From an uncultured Clostridia bacterium (GTDB lineage Bacteria; Bacillota; Clostridia; TANB77; CAG-508): 52,887 nt of DNA. A program made the translations under genes and the position numbers. The stretch lies in assembly GCA_947628215.1 (NCBI GenBank), contig CANQYZ010000013.1, positions 1 through 52,887 of the forward strand, in the 5' to 3' direction. The notes below the pieces were generated by a model. It saw only the letters and a program-made list of their open reading frames with translations. It did no database searches and was not told the origin of the DNA. Of this stretch, positions 38,038 to 47,948 are shown in pieces (position 1 is the stretch's first letter; each line of letters opens with the position of its first letter).

Positions 38038-38268
38038 ATGAAAAATGATGATAAGTTCAAGACATCCGGAATTGTAGTAGAAACTCTTCGTGGTAGCAAG
38101 TTTCGTGTAAAGCTTATATCTATCAAAGGTTCACCTATTATCACTGCAACGCTTGCTGGTAAACTTCAAATCAATAATATCAGAATCTTAAATGGTGATA
38201 GAGTTGATGTAGAAGTTCCATCGCAAGATCTCACAAAAGGACGGATAATTTGGAGGTATCGTAAGTAA
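38038..38268 (+). CDS. infA: Foreign-looking translation initiation factor IF-1-like protein
   Basis: A 76-residue S1/OB-fold protein close to IF-1: KFKTSGIVVETLRGSKFRVKL, then the RILNGDRVDVEVP segment and DLTKGRIIWRYR. Start ATG 38038, with AAAGG upstream. Codon 69 is CGG (38242-38244), read in frame as the conserved Arg of KGRI. If the native rule applied, a +1 shift would give KGG and stop, losing seven residues. It lies alone with a GC-rich terminator, not in a ribosomal-protein operon, and has more GC-rich codons than its neighbours. It may be a second, transferred IF-1. Confidence 0.8.
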   Translation: MKNDDKFKTSGIVVETLRGSKFRVKLISIKGSPIITATLAGKLQINNIRILNGDRVDVEVPSQDLTKGRIIWRYRK

Positions 38269-38302
38269 ATGTTTTTATGTGTTTGCCTGAAGGAATCTAC
38301 AA

Positions 38303-38330
38303 GCCGGCATTTTACAGTATGAATGCCGGC
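38303..38330 (+). terminator. Terminator after the IF-1-like gene
   Basis: A perfect 9-bp stem (GCCGGCATT with its complement), rich in GC, followed by ACTTTT. Confidence 0.8.
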
Positions 38331-38456
38331 ACTTTTAAAATAAAAAAAGCACTCACACCTTTTATGGTATAAGTACTTATTGGGGAAGAAAAAATTCATT
38401 AGACTAAAAATATTTTTACTAGTCTAAATGTTGATTTAATATTATTATAATAACAT

Positions 38457-38507
38457 TAAAATAAACTTAAAAATTTATTATTTTTTTAAATTTTTAAGTT
38501 TATTTTT
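38457..38507 (-). terminator. Long AT-rich terminator after the NUDIX gene
   Basis: A perfect stem of about 18 bp (AAATAAACTTAAAAATTT with its complement). A smaller hairpin is present at 38399-38427. Confidence 0.7.
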
Positions 38508-38542
38508 TATCATATATTTTTATCTTATATTTTTAACTTTTT

Positions 38543-39071
38543 TTATTTAATAGTTAAATATTTCTTTGCTCTATATAATGCTATATTTGTATGAGCATCT
38601 TTATATACTCCATTTTCTAGCATTTCATAAACTTTTTCTATTGGTTCTGTATAAGATACTAGAAATTCATCATCATCTAATTTTAGATCTTTTACTTTTT
38701 CTACATTTAATGCAAGCACCATATATGTATTTCCTGTGCAACATGAAATATCGCCATAAAAGTCTCCGAAGTTCAATTATCTTTTCTGCAACACATCCTG
38801 TTTCTTCTAGAAGTTCTCTTTTAGCTGCGTCTATAACATTTTCTCCTTCTATTATTCCTGCTGGAATTTCTATTGATTCATCTAAAAAAGCTCCAGCTCT
38901 TGGTTGTTTTGTAAGAAATATTCTATTATCTTTAGTAACTGCAACAATTGCAACACCTGGATTTTTAAGTACTAGTTCTCTATCAAAATATTCCCCATTA
39001 TTAAGTTTAATTTTATTTTTTGTTAATTTTAAAAATCCTGAATAAACATTTTCTTTTTTTACTATTTCCAT
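38543..39071 (-). CDS. NUDIX hydrolase, ADP-ribose pyrophosphatase type, one +1 shift
   Basis: Read with a +1 shift at CGG 38766-38768 this gives 175 residues. The NUDIX box is complete: AGIIEGENVIDAAKRELLEE, followed by TGC. The shift joins EKIIEL to GDFYGDISCCTGNTYMVLA, and the C-terminal part continues to KKYLTIK. ADP-ribose pyrophosphatases hydrolyse ADP-ribose and similar NDP-sugars. The start at 39071 has AAAGGAG upstream. Monocistronic, ending at a long hairpin. Confidence 0.88.
38766..38768 (-). other. CGG +1 frameshift site, NUDIX codon 102
   Basis: The context is CTT-CGG-A. Skipping C gives CTT GGA GAC TTT TAT. Confidence 0.86.
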
Positions 39072-39162
39072 ATTAACTCCTTTTATACTTTTAAAATTTT
39101 TAACTAACTTCAAATATATTTACTTTTATTATATTTTTAATAATTTATTTTTGCAATAAAAA

Positions 39163-39194
39163 AGATAGACTTTATAAAATATAAAAGTCTATCT
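39163..39194 (-). terminator. Terminator after the gene at 39217-39753
   Basis: A perfect 11-bp stem (AGATAGACTTT with its complement) with a 10-nt loop and a T run on the minus strand. Confidence 0.75.
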
Positions 39195-39216
39195 AAAGTT
39201 TTATTTTCCCTTAGTA

Positions 39217-39753
39217 TTAATAACCTTGGCTAATTACTTTGTTTTTGTAAACGATGAATTTTACAGTATCTGTATCTTCGTCTTTATCTCCATCTTTGTC
39301 TTTTGTTTTTGTTTCAATTTGAACTTTAACTTCATATAAGTCTTTCTTTAATTTCTTTGTTCCTTTGAATTTTACAATTTTCATTTTATAAGAATCATAG
39401 TTATCATCAAAGTTATCAAACATATCTTTTGCAGATTCTTCTCTTTCATCTTTTAAGTCATCTTCGTCTTCATCATCTTTTACTTCATCATAAGCATCTT
39501 TAAAGTCATCTTCTTCTCCTTGGCATTTAACCCAAGCTTGTGCTCCAATAACATCAACAGATTTTACTAATTTTGAAGCATTTCTTGAATTTATAGCTGA
39601 TACATATTTCTTTACAGCTCTCTTTGGTCCACCTGTTAAGAATCCAATTGCAAAAACTACTACTACAAGAGCAACAGCAACAGGTACTATAATTTTAAGG
39701 TGTCCCTTAACCCATTCTAAAGCTGTTGTTAATACATTTTTTACTTTTTCCAT
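39217..39753 (-). CDS. Single-pass membrane protein, paralogue A
   Basis: The 178-residue protein has a transmembrane segment at about residues 20-42 and an acidic extracytoplasmic domain (many Asp, Glu and Lys). The part after the anchor (KKYVSAINSRNASKLVKSVD) resembles that of the next gene (VKEYIGGINSFDTEKILKTID), and both have a KDEDE-rich middle. This points to duplication. The fold resembles DUF4878-like small exported domains, but the family is uncertain. The function is unknown. Confidence 0.7.
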   Translation of the reverse strand: MEKVKNVLTTALEWVKGHLKIIVPVAVALVVVVFAIGFLTGGPKRAVKKYVSAINSRNASKLVKSVDVIGAQAWVKCQGEEDDFKDAYDEVKDDEDEDDLKDEREESAKDMFDNFDDNYDSYKMKIVKFKGTKKLKKDLYEVKVQIETKTKDKDGDKDEDTDTVKFIVYKNKVISQGY

Positions 39754-39866
39754 ATTATTTTATTCCTCCCGAAATTTTATATTGTAATTATACATAATAG
39801 ATTTTCTAATTACAATACACATTTAAAAAATTTTTTATATTAATATATATTTAAAAACGAAACAAT

Positions 39867-40523
39867 TTATGCAGCAGGTTTCTCATCTGCTTCTTTTTCA
39901 TTATCTACACTTTCATTTCCGCTTTCTTCTGTATTTTCATTTGTTTTTTCTTCTGTTCCATCACTTTCTGTCTCTACAGCTTCTTCATCATAAATAACTT
40001 TATCATTAAAAATGTAGTAATATTGTTCAACATCATTTTTCATGTCTGTTCCTTTATAAGCAAAGTTTAATGTTTCTTTTACTTTTGCTTTATACATTCC
40101 TTCAACTTCTGGAACTTCACTTATACTTTCAACTTCTACAAATTCCATTTTGAAAGAATCTAAAGTATCTTTATAAAATCCTTCTGTTACATCTAATTCA
40201 CTCTTTAAGTCAGCTTCAAAGTTCTTTACATCTTCATCTTTTGCAGCTTTATAAGTTTCATTAAATTTAGATAGATCTCCTTGTACTTGTTCATAAGCAT
40301 ATGCAGCTTTTAAATCAATAGTTTTTAGTATTTTTTCTGTATCAAAAGAATTAATACCGCCTATATATTCTTTTACTATTGCTTCAATTTTAGTTTTTGT
40401 TTCATCTGCTTTATTATTTTTCTTATCTAAAACAAGTTTTAAGACAATAGCTCCTACAACAATAGCAACTAGTACAATGATAGTTATTATTATTGCTAAA
40501 TTTTTAGAAAAAAACTCTTTCAT
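39867..40523 (-). CDS. Single-pass membrane protein, paralogue B
   Basis: The 218-residue protein has a transmembrane segment at about residues 9-32, a domain like that of paralogue A (AAYAYEQVQGDLSKFNETYK), and a Glu/Asn/Thr-rich C-terminal tail of 40 residues. It lies 113 nt upstream of paralogue A on the same strand. The start is ATG with AGGAGG upstream. The pair probably arose by tandem duplication. The role at the cell surface is unknown. Confidence 0.7.
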   Translation of the reverse strand: MKEFFSKNLAIIITIIVLVAIVVGAIVLKLVLDKKNNKADETKTKIEAIVKEYIGGINSFDTEKILKTIDLKAAYAYEQVQGDLSKFNETYKAAKDEDVKNFEADLKSELDVTEGFYKDTLDSFKMEFVEVESISEVPEVEGMYKAKVKETLNFAYKGTDMKNDVEQYYYIFNDKVIYDEEAVETESDGTEEKTNENTEESGNESVDNEKEADEKPAA

Positions 40524-40626
40524 TTCTACCTCCTAAATTTTTCTTGTGTTCATAAAAATTATATGTTAAATAAAAAATTAATACAAGTAATTTTATTTAA
40601 AAATTTATAATTATAAAAATTTAACA

Positions 40627-42228
40627 CTAATTATTATAAAAACGCTCACCAATAAAATCATATTTTATATCAGTTAAAATAGATATATAATCTACTGTTT
40701 CCATCTCTTCTTGCTTCTTATTTACTAAATTATATATACTTGTAAATCCTTCTGTTATAATATTTCCACTTAAATCCATTAAAGAATAACTTATATTAGT
40801 TGGAATACCATAACTATTAAATGAAATTTGACTTGGAAGGTTTGCACAAATCAATAAATTTAAATCAATTAAAGTAGTATCTATGAAATCAAATTCTTTA
40901 TCTATTGTTTGCTTAAAGCTTTTATCTATCAATGTATATTTATCATTTTCTTTTTTTACAATATATCCATCTTTATATACGTATATGTCTTTATATTTAT
41001 CTGATAATATCTTTCCTTCCTGATTCATAAAATAAATTCTATTTTCATTATAGTCTTTTATTAAAATATTATCATCATAAAACTCAAGTATTTGAGCATT
41101 GCCACCAACTTCAACTCTATCTAAGTCTTTTGTATAATATCCTTGCATTTTTTCACTAGTCTTAAAAAATGGTAAATAACCATTACTATATACGCTAATT
41201 GAATCTGCATCAAATTCTAAGTTATCACAATCTATACTAATTTTAGTATTAGATCCGAATTTTTTTACAAGTTCATATCTATTATTACTTCCAGTCTGTG
41301 ATATCTTAATTGAAATATCATAATCATCATTAAATGGATATAAATATCCTCCTGATTCATATGCTTTTATTTTATTAATATTATCTGTTTTACATGTAAT
41401 TATATTATCCTCAAAGTCTTCTTCTTGATTAAATGTATGAAGATATATTTCCTCTAGTTTATCAAGCTGTGACTCATAATCTTTAACATCTATATCATTT
41501 TTATATGAAAAAACAGTTCTCTCATTTTTTAATATAACATAGCTATTACCATCCTTGCATACTAAAGCAACATCAAAATTCTTATTATTTTTTATAATAT
41601 TTACAAAAGGTGATGCATAATCATATTTAAACTCAATAACTTTCTGACCTTTTTGATTAATATAACCCCATTTACCATTTTTCTCTACATTAATATAAAC
41701 ATCTTTTATATTTAATTCAGATACATATTCAAAAAAGTTTTCATCATATTCAACTTGTCCGATATTATCTTTCTCATCTAACTCTTCTACTGCATCTTTA
41801 TATGTAAGTGAATATATTCCAAATAACCCAATTGCAGCAATTAAAATAGATAAAAATATCATAAATATAGTATTACTTTTCTCAATTACATTTTCTCTTA
41901 ATACCTGGATACAAATAAGAAGTGCTGCTAAAAGATAAATTATTGCAATAATATTTATATTAAAAAAATAAAATGAATCAGCTAAAATGGCTATTACATA
42001 TGCAAAAGCAAATACACTGTTATGTCTATTATTAAGTAGTAACAATAAATTTGCAATTGTTACTACTACTAAAATCACAAGTGTAATAGTATTTATTTGA
42101 TTCATTACTACAATTTCATTTGCAGTTGCTCTTTCAACATTAGTAGCTATAAACCCATATGAAATTACAACTACTCCAAATAAGAAATTCATTAAAGCCG
42201 CAACTGCATTTACTATTTTACTTTTCAT
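40627..42228 (-). CDS. Membrane protein with WG repeats
   Basis: The 533-residue protein has five or so transmembrane segments in the first 140 residues, then a long extracytoplasmic region with WG-type repeats, the best of which is GKWGYINQKGQKVIEFKYDY. The N-terminus overlaps the C-terminus of the DUF368 gene by 11 bp, so the two are translationally coupled. WG repeats occur in surface proteins of unclear function. No in-frame CGG. Confidence 0.75.
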   Translation of the reverse strand: MKSKIVNAVAALMNFLFGVVVISYGFIATNVERATANEIVVMNQINTITLVILVVVTIANLLLLLNNRHNSVFAFAYVIAILADSFYFFNINIIAIIYLLAALLICIQVLRENVIEKSNTIFMIFLSILIAAIGLFGIYSLTYKDAVEELDEKDNIGQVEYDENFFEYVSELNIKDVYINVEKNGKWGYINQKGQKVIEFKYDYASPFVNIIKNNKNFDVALVCKDGNSYVILKNERTVFSYKNDIDVKDYESQLDKLEEIYLHTFNQEEDFEDNIITCKTDNINKIKAYESGGYLYPFNDDYDISIKISQTGSNNRYELVKKFGSNTKISIDCDNLEFDADSISVYSNGYLPFFKTSEKMQGYYTKDLDRVEVGGNAQILEFYDDNILIKDYNENRIYFMNQEGKILSDKYKDIYVYKDGYIVKKENDKYTLIDKSFKQTIDKEFDFIDTTLIDLNLLICANLPSQISFNSYGIPTNISYSLMDLSGNIITEGFTSIYNLVNKKQEEMETVDYISILTDIKYDFIGERFYNN

Positions 42229-43087
42229 CTAATATTTCCTCTTTTTTTATTTCTTTTGTATTCTTTGGATTCATATTTTTTTGTTTTGTGATATCTTCAA
42301 GTCTTGTTATAAAGTAAATAATCATACAAGATATAATACTTATTATAATTCCGATTATAGCTTCTTCTAAAGACGTAAATTTTGGTATAAACATAAATAG
42401 TGATGTAATAGAAAAACCTATAATTGCATAATATGTCATACCATAAAATTTCTTAAATAAGTATGTAATCATTCCAGCAGTTGTAAGTGCTAAAATAACA
42501 TATCCTAGTCCAAAAGGAATAATAATGCTTAAATCAAATGCAAATATTCCTGCCATTATAGTTGATAAAACACCCATATATTCTAATATATGTATTGTAG
42601 TCATTCCTGGCATAACAGCACCAAAAGAATAAATTGCTCCATATATTATAAGTTCAATTGTTGTAATATAATTTACAGTTTTACCAGCTTTTAAAAGATT
42701 TGCACCTTTTGTTAATATAATTGTAAGAATTAAAGCACAAATCATTGCAAGTAAGTACTTTTTCTTAAATCCTTTTTTATTTGCTACTTTAAATAATGTT
42801 GGTATTCCTCCTATTATAATTCCAAGTAGTACACATCTAAAATATGTTTCATGAGTATTTAAAAAGTATAGTACAAGCTTTCCAAATACTATTACACTTA
42901 TTCCAATTCCTAAAAGTATTGGAAAAATATATTTTACATTTTCTTTAAAATGTTTAAAAGGATTAGATATTATTTCCATGCATCTGTCATATATTCCAAG
43001 TATTATTGCAAAAGTACCGGCTCCTGCTGTCATAGCAGAAACTCCAATAATCATTCCTTTAATTATTTTTACGATAAATTCAATCAT
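42218..43087 (-). CDS. DUF368/PopT-type membrane protein
   Basis: The 289-residue polytopic protein starts IVKIIKGMIIGVSAMTAGAG and has TFAIILGIYDRCMEII, the pattern of DUF368 proteins. This family includes PopT, proposed to recycle undecaprenyl phosphate across the membrane for wall synthesis. About eight transmembrane segments. It lies 20 nt after nadD and overlaps the WG-repeat gene. The transport role is inferred from the family. No in-frame CGG. Confidence 0.8.
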   Translation of the reverse strand: MIEFIVKIIKGMIIGVSAMTAGAGTFAIILGIYDRCMEIISNPFKHFKENVKYIFPILLGIGISVIVFGKLVLYFLNTHETYFRCVLLGIIIGGIPTLFKVANKKGFKKKYLLAMICALILTIILTKGANLLKAGKTVNYITTIELIIYGAIYSFGAVMPGMTTIHILEYMGVLSTIMAGIFAFDLSIIIPFGLGYVILALTTAGMITYLFKKFYGMTYYAIIGFSITSLFMFIPKFTSLEEAIIGIIISIISCMIIYFITRLEDITKQKNMNPKNTKEIKKEEILDEK

Positions 43088-43107
43088 ATTTTTTCTCTTT
43101 CTAAAGT

Positions 43108-43692
43108 TTATAAGTATAATTTATTTTTATAAATATATTTTTCAACATCTTTATCTATAATATCATTATCAATTTTCACATCATTCTTTATCATGCTTCT
43201 TACAGAAGTAGAACTTATATCTTTAAAGCAAGAGTTTTTTATGAAAAAAGGTTTATTTTCTATTCCCATTAATTCATCATTTCTAGTTTTTTCTATATCT
43301 CCACTTCTTTCAAAAACAATATATTTATATTTTTTAAGTAAATCAAATTCTTTCCAATTTGGAAGATTTATAAAATTATCTTCACCCATCAAAAAATAAA
43401 AATCATCATTTTTATAATTTTGTTCTATTATTTTAAATACATCAATTGCATATTTTTTCTCTTTAAAATCTCTTTCAATTGAAGATACTTCAAGTTTATC
43501 TTCATCTTTACATAAAATATTTAGCATTTCTATTCTTTTATCAATCGGTTCTAATTCTTTTTTTTCATAAAAATTGCAAATTGGAACAAATACTACTTTA
43601 TCTAAATTTTTCTCTTCAATTGCTTTTCTTGCAAGATTAAGATGTGCTTTTGTTGGTGGATTAAAAGATCCACCAAAAAAACCAATTTTCAT
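43108..43692 (-). CDS. nadD: Nicotinate-nucleotide adenylyltransferase
   Basis: NadD makes NaAD from nicotinate mononucleotide and ATP in NAD synthesis. The 194-residue protein has GFFGGSFNPPTKAHLNLAR near the start, the family's GGSFNPxHxxH motif in slightly altered form (the first His is Lys-Ala-His here), FLMGEDNF and ISSTSVRSMI. The ATG at 43692 has a GGTG site 6 nt upstream, overlapping the tmk stop. No in-frame CGG. Confidence 0.9.
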   Translation of the reverse strand: MKIGFFGGSFNPPTKAHLNLARKAIEEKNLDKVVFVPICNFYEKKELEPIDKRIEMLNILCKDEDKLEVSSIERDFKEKKYAIDVFKIIEQNYKNDDFYFLMGEDNFINLPNWKEFDLLKKYKYIVFERSGDIEKTRNDELMGIENKPFFIKNSCFKDISSTSVRSMIKNDVKIDNDIIDKDVEKYIYKNKLYL

Positions 43693-43693
43693 T

Positions 43694-44371
43694 TTATTCA
43701 CCTATATTTTCTAATACTTTTTTAATAATCTCTTCACTTATATCATCAATAGAACGAATCTGGTTGTCTTTGACACATTTAACTTCATTCCAGTTATATT
43801 TTGAAACTAAGCTACATGCAGCATTATAACTATCAATAATATGTTTTTCATCTCTTTCGTGAATATCTTTTTTAGATTCATGAGTATATTTATTTTCTCT
43901 ATTTTTAATAAGCTCTAATGATTTTTCAGGTGGCATATTTAAGAAAAATACAAGATCTGGTTTTGGGATTCCATATATTCCAAATTCTAAGTCAAATAAC
44001 CAATCTAAAAATTTTTCTCTTTCTTTTTCATCTTTTATTTTTCCTGCTTGATGTACCATATTTGCTGTAGTATATCTATCTGCAAGAATTATTCCACCAT
44101 TATTATAATATTCTTCAAAATCTTTTTTAAATGTAGCATATCTATCTGCTGCATAAAAAGTAGAAGCTATATATGGGCTAATCTTTTTTGCATCTTCTCC
44201 AAATTCTCCTGATAAATACATTTTAACAAGTGAAGATGATGGACTATCATAATTTGGAAAAGAAACTGTCATATAATCTATATTTCTTTTAGATAAGTTT
44301 TCTTTTAGTTTTTCAAATTGTGTTTGTTTTCCACTTCCATCAGTACCATCTATTACAAATAATTTTCCCAT
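43694..44371 (-). CDS. tmk: Thymidylate kinase
   Basis: The 225-residue kinase makes dTDP from dTMP. Motifs are the P-loop IDGTDGSGKQTQFEKL (residues 6-21) and the TMP-binding DRYTTANM segment. The lid has KKDIHERDEKHI. This is the longer class of TMK with a Gln in GSGKQTQ, seen in some Clostridia. It is followed by nadD without a gap and preceded by metG at 53 nt. Confidence 0.9.
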   Translation of the reverse strand: MGKLFVIDGTDGSGKQTQFEKLKENLSKRNIDYMTVSFPNYDSPSSSLVKMYLSGEFGEDAKKISPYIASTFYAADRYATFKKDFEEYYNNGGIILADRYTTANMVHQAGKIKDEKEREKFLDWLFDLEFGIYGIPKPDLVFFLNMPPEKSLELIKNRENKYTHESKKDIHERDEKHIIDSYNAACSLVSKYNWNEVKCVKDNQIRSIDDISEEIIKKVLENIGE

Positions 44372-44424
44372 ATTAATACCTCTTAAATTATAATTTTTTT
44401 CTTTATGTTTTTTATTTATTTTTT

Positions 44425-46033
44425 CTATTCTTCTACTTTAAGTCTTTCAAATAATGGTTCTATATTTTCAAGAACAATTTCTTCATTTAAGTATATAGGC
44501 TCCCATTTTGGATCTCCAAGATTTAAATATTTTCTAATTTTTGATGTTGCATTTGGCATAACAATATCAAATAGATTAGATAAATTAGCAATTATAGTAG
44601 CACAAGTATAAATAGTATCTTTAAATCCTTCGATATCTTCTTTTCTTTGAACCCAAGTTTTTCTGTCATCATAATATTTATTTGCAGCATCTACTAATTC
44701 CATTATTTTAGCAGTAGCTTCTCTAAATTCTAGCTTTTCTATTAAGCTACCTGCTACTTTATATGTCTCTTCAATTTTTTCTTTCATATTTTCATCTAAA
44801 GTCGCAAGTTCTATTTTTTCTAGATTCTTAAAACGAAGTGTTCTATTTACAAGGTTTCCAAATTTATTTAATATTTCACCATTATGAATATTTACAAAAT
44901 CTTCTGGAGAAAAGTTTGTATCTTTTTTCTCTGGACCATTACTAATTAAATGATATCTTAAAGAATCAGATGGATATTTATCTAATGCTTCAAGTCCTGT
45001 AATTCCAATACCTTTGCTCTTAGAGAACTTCTGATTATTATAATTTAAGTATTCAGCTGATACTATTACATCAACTAAATGATAATTATCTTCTTGTCCT
45101 AGTAAAAGAGCATTTAATATAATACTGTGGAACATTATATTATCTTTTCCATGACACATATAAATTTTGTTATTGTGTCCTTCTTTCCAAAAGTCTTCCC
45201 AGTTTAATCCTCTTTCTTCGCATATTTTCATTGTATCTGTTAAATATCCGAAGTACAGCATCTATCCATACATAAAGTCTTTTATCCTCATATCCTTCTA
45301 CTGGAACTTCAACACCCCAGTCTAAATCTCTTGTTATTGCTCTATCAAGTAATCCTTGTTTTAAGTATTTTTCTGTCTCGTTTTTAGCATTTACTCTCCA
45401 CATATCTTTACATTCATTTGTTCTTTTTTCAATTTGCTTTTGAAATTTAGAAAGTGCTAAATAAAGGATTTTATTATCTTTTTGTACTGTTTTATTTCCG
45501 CATTCAATACAATTTCCTTTTAAAAGTTCCTCAGTTGTTGGAACATGAAGACAGTGATCACACTGGTCTCCTTTAGTCTCTTCACCGCATTCTGGACAAG
45601 TTAAAACAATTTCTCTATCAGATAAAAATCTTCCACAATGCTCACAATAAGTTTGTGGTTCAATTTTTTCATAAATATATCCATTATCATAAAGTCTTCT
45701 TACAAGCTCTTTTACTTTTTCTTTATGATATTCATTATCTGTCTTTGAGAATAAATCATAAGAAAAATTAAATCTATCAAATAATTCATTAAATTCTTTA
45801 TTATAATAATCTGATATTTCTCTTGGACTCTTTTTTTCCTTTCTTGCTCTTTCTGTAATTGGTGTTCCATGACAATCAGAACCAGATACATATAAAACAT
45901 TATCACCTTTTAATCTAAAGTATCTAGCTAAAATATCTCCTGATATTAATCCTGCAACATGTCCTAAATGTAGAGAACTATTAGCATAAGGCCAAGCCCC
46001 ACCTATTAATATATTTTTCTTTTCATTACTCAT
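44425..46033 (-). CDS. metG: Methionyl-tRNA synthetase, one +1 shift
   Basis: Read with a +1 shift at CGG 45248-45250 this gives a 535-residue MetRS. The HIGH-type motif is SSLHLGHVAG and the zinc site has CEHCGR and CPECGEET with CDHC. The shift joins YVWIDAVL to GYLTDTMK, where the family has a conserved Gly-Tyr. The KMSKS motif KFSKSKG is at 335-341, after the shift. An essential enzyme cannot tolerate a break, which is strong evidence that the shift works. It lacks the C-terminal dimerisation domain. Confidence 0.93.
45248..45250 (-). other. CGG +1 frameshift site, metG codon 262
   Basis: The context is CTT-CGG-A. Skipping C gives CTT GGA TAT TTA. The KMSKS motif lies after it. Confidence 0.92.
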
Positions 46034-46057
46034 AAAATGTATCTCTCCTTATAAGAA

Positions 46058-47920
46058 TTAATTCCAAGCAGCACCAGAAGGACCAAATGATTTAACTGCT
46101 TCTTCTGCCCTTTCTGCTTCTTCTTTTGCTATTGTTAATTCATCTTCTTTATATCCAAGCTCTTTTAAAAGCTGCGCTCTTTCATCATAAGCTTCATCAA
46201 GTCTAGCTTGTCTACTCTCTTCAGAATATTCCATACCTTCTTTAACTGAATCTCCTCCAAGCATTGCTCCTACTACTATAGTTGGATCAGGTGTTCTATC
46301 ATTTTCTTCATCTTTTATATACTCTTCAAGTTCTAGAAGTTTTTCTAAAAGCATAATTCTTTTTTGAATAGCAGCTTCTAATGATGGGCTACTCTCACCG
46401 CTTTCAGGCTGTTTCTCATCTACTGAAGTTCCAGTTTCTCTTTCATATTCTGCTGTATCTTTATCATGTACGTCATATTCTTTACCTTGAATATATAAAT
46501 CTTTTGGATAAGTTATTTCAACTCCATCTCTATCAAAATCAAGTCCAGTTCCATGATTTGTAACAACATCTGTTACTCTTTCACCATTTAAACCAATATA
46601 TGTTATAAAATCTTGATTATCAGTCTTACTTTCACCTGCTCTTACAATTTGTACAACATTATATCTATTACTATTTGGATTTGTTTTTCCAGCTTTTGTT
46701 TCACCTGCTAATACATCAGTATATCCACTATGTGCTGTATCTTTCATAGCAGGAGCAAGTTCTTTCATAAGAGGATTTATTTCATATCCCATTTCTTCTA
46801 CATATGTTTTTTCCCCATCTGGAGTTGAAACACTCATTTCTTTTACATCTGTACCTTTATCAACTTCTTTAAGCATTTTAAAGTTATTATTTTTAAGTCT
46901 AACTACTACATAAGAATTTGTTTGTCTTAAATTATCATTTGTCATTTCAGATGCAGATTGTTTTGATTTTAATCTAATAATACTTATAACATTATCAGGA
47001 TCTTCTCCTAAAGCTTCTGCTATTTCTTTCTTTTCTTTTTCTTCAGCTTCTTCTTTTTCTTCTCTTTCTTTTTTACTAATAGCACTTAAAACTAGTTCTC
47101 CTTTTTCGTCTTCATTCATTACTATTTCAGTGCCTTCTAGTTTTTTATCTAAATCAGATCTTAGCTGAGCTTCTAAATCTCCTACATCTCCTACGGCTTT
47201 ATACTTAGCAACAAGTTCAGAAAGTTCTTTTTCTAATCCTTCAATAAATGACTTTTCAAAACTACTCTTATCAGGAGTAATTTCCATTACTTCTTCTAAA
47301 GATGTAACTTCTAAATCTCCGTTTTCATTTTCAGTTACAGAAATTCCTGTTAAGTCCTCTATCTCAGATAAATCTCTTGATTCCATTGGAATCATTTCCA
47401 TTCCAGGAAGAGTAGTTACTTCTAAATCAGAATCATCCAATGTTTCCATATCAAATTCATCTTCAGGAAGTGGTTCTATTTCTCCTTGTTTTGTTGCTTC
47501 TTCTATAATACCTTCCATTAAAACTTGAGGTTCAAGTTCAGCATCTGCTTTATCTTGAAGTTTTACACTTAAAGTTTCAATAGTCTCCATTTTAATACCA
47601 CGAGTTAAAAGCTCTTTAATTTCTTTTGATTCAAGTCCTGTTACAGCTTCTACTCTACTTTTACTTAAAACAACTTTATGTTTTTCTAATACTTTTGTAA
47701 TATCTCTATCAACTGTTTCAAAGTCAAGTAGTACAACATCATCCATTCTACTGTCATCTGCCAAAACAAGTTCTGCTGCTCTTTCTACACCTTTTAATTT
47801 AAAATCTTCTGGTAATCTATAACTTGTATAATTTCTAATCTTTTTTAAAGTATCTAATTCATCTACTAATTTTGTCCTCTCTTTAGGTAGCATTGGTTTT
47901 CTTTCTTTCTTTGCCATCAT
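46058..47920 (-). CDS. Large acidic protein of unknown function, 620 aa
   Basis: A soluble, Glu/Asp/Lys-rich protein with no signal peptide or membrane segment. Residues 1-90 have RTKLVDELDTLKKIRNYTSY; the middle has several acidic, coiled-coil-prone stretches. The region about 330-470 looks folded (NSYVVVRLKNNNFKMLKEVD and TYIGLNGERVTDVVTNHGTG). I do not recognise a family. The ATG at 47920 is chosen because GGAGG lies 5 nt upstream; a TTG and another ATG lie just before it. It has its own promoter. No in-frame CGG. Confidence 0.75.
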   Translation of the reverse strand: MMAKKERKPMLPKERTKLVDELDTLKKIRNYTSYRLPEDFKLKGVERAAELVLADDSRMDDVVLLDFETVDRDITKVLEKHKVVLSKSRVEAVTGLESKEIKELLTRGIKMETIETLSVKLQDKADAELEPQVLMEGIIEEATKQGEIEPLPEDEFDMETLDDSDLEVTTLPGMEMIPMESRDLSEIEDLTGISVTENENGDLEVTSLEEVMEITPDKSSFEKSFIEGLEKELSELVAKYKAVGDVGDLEAQLRSDLDKKLEGTEIVMNEDEKGELVLSAISKKEREEKEEAEEKEKKEIAEALGEDPDNVISIIRLKSKQSASEMTNDNLRQTNSYVVVRLKNNNFKMLKEVDKGTDVKEMSVSTPDGEKTYVEEMGYEINPLMKELAPAMKDTAHSGYTDVLAGETKAGKTNPNSNRYNVVQIVRAGESKTDNQDFITYIGLNGERVTDVVTNHGTGLDFDRDGVEITYPKDLYIQGKEYDVHDKDTAEYERETGTSVDEKQPESGESSPSLEAAIQKRIMLLEKLLELEEYIKDEENDRTPDPTIVVGAMLGGDSVKEGMEYSEESRQARLDEAYDERAQLLKELGYKEDELTIAKEEAERAEEAVKSFGPSGAAWN

Positions 47921-47948
47921 TTCCTCCAACAAAATAAAATTTGCTTAT

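Noticed and set aside
46381..46563. Plus-strand frame opposite the acidic-protein gene
   Set aside because: Shadow frame without a ribosome binding site; composition follows the coding strand.
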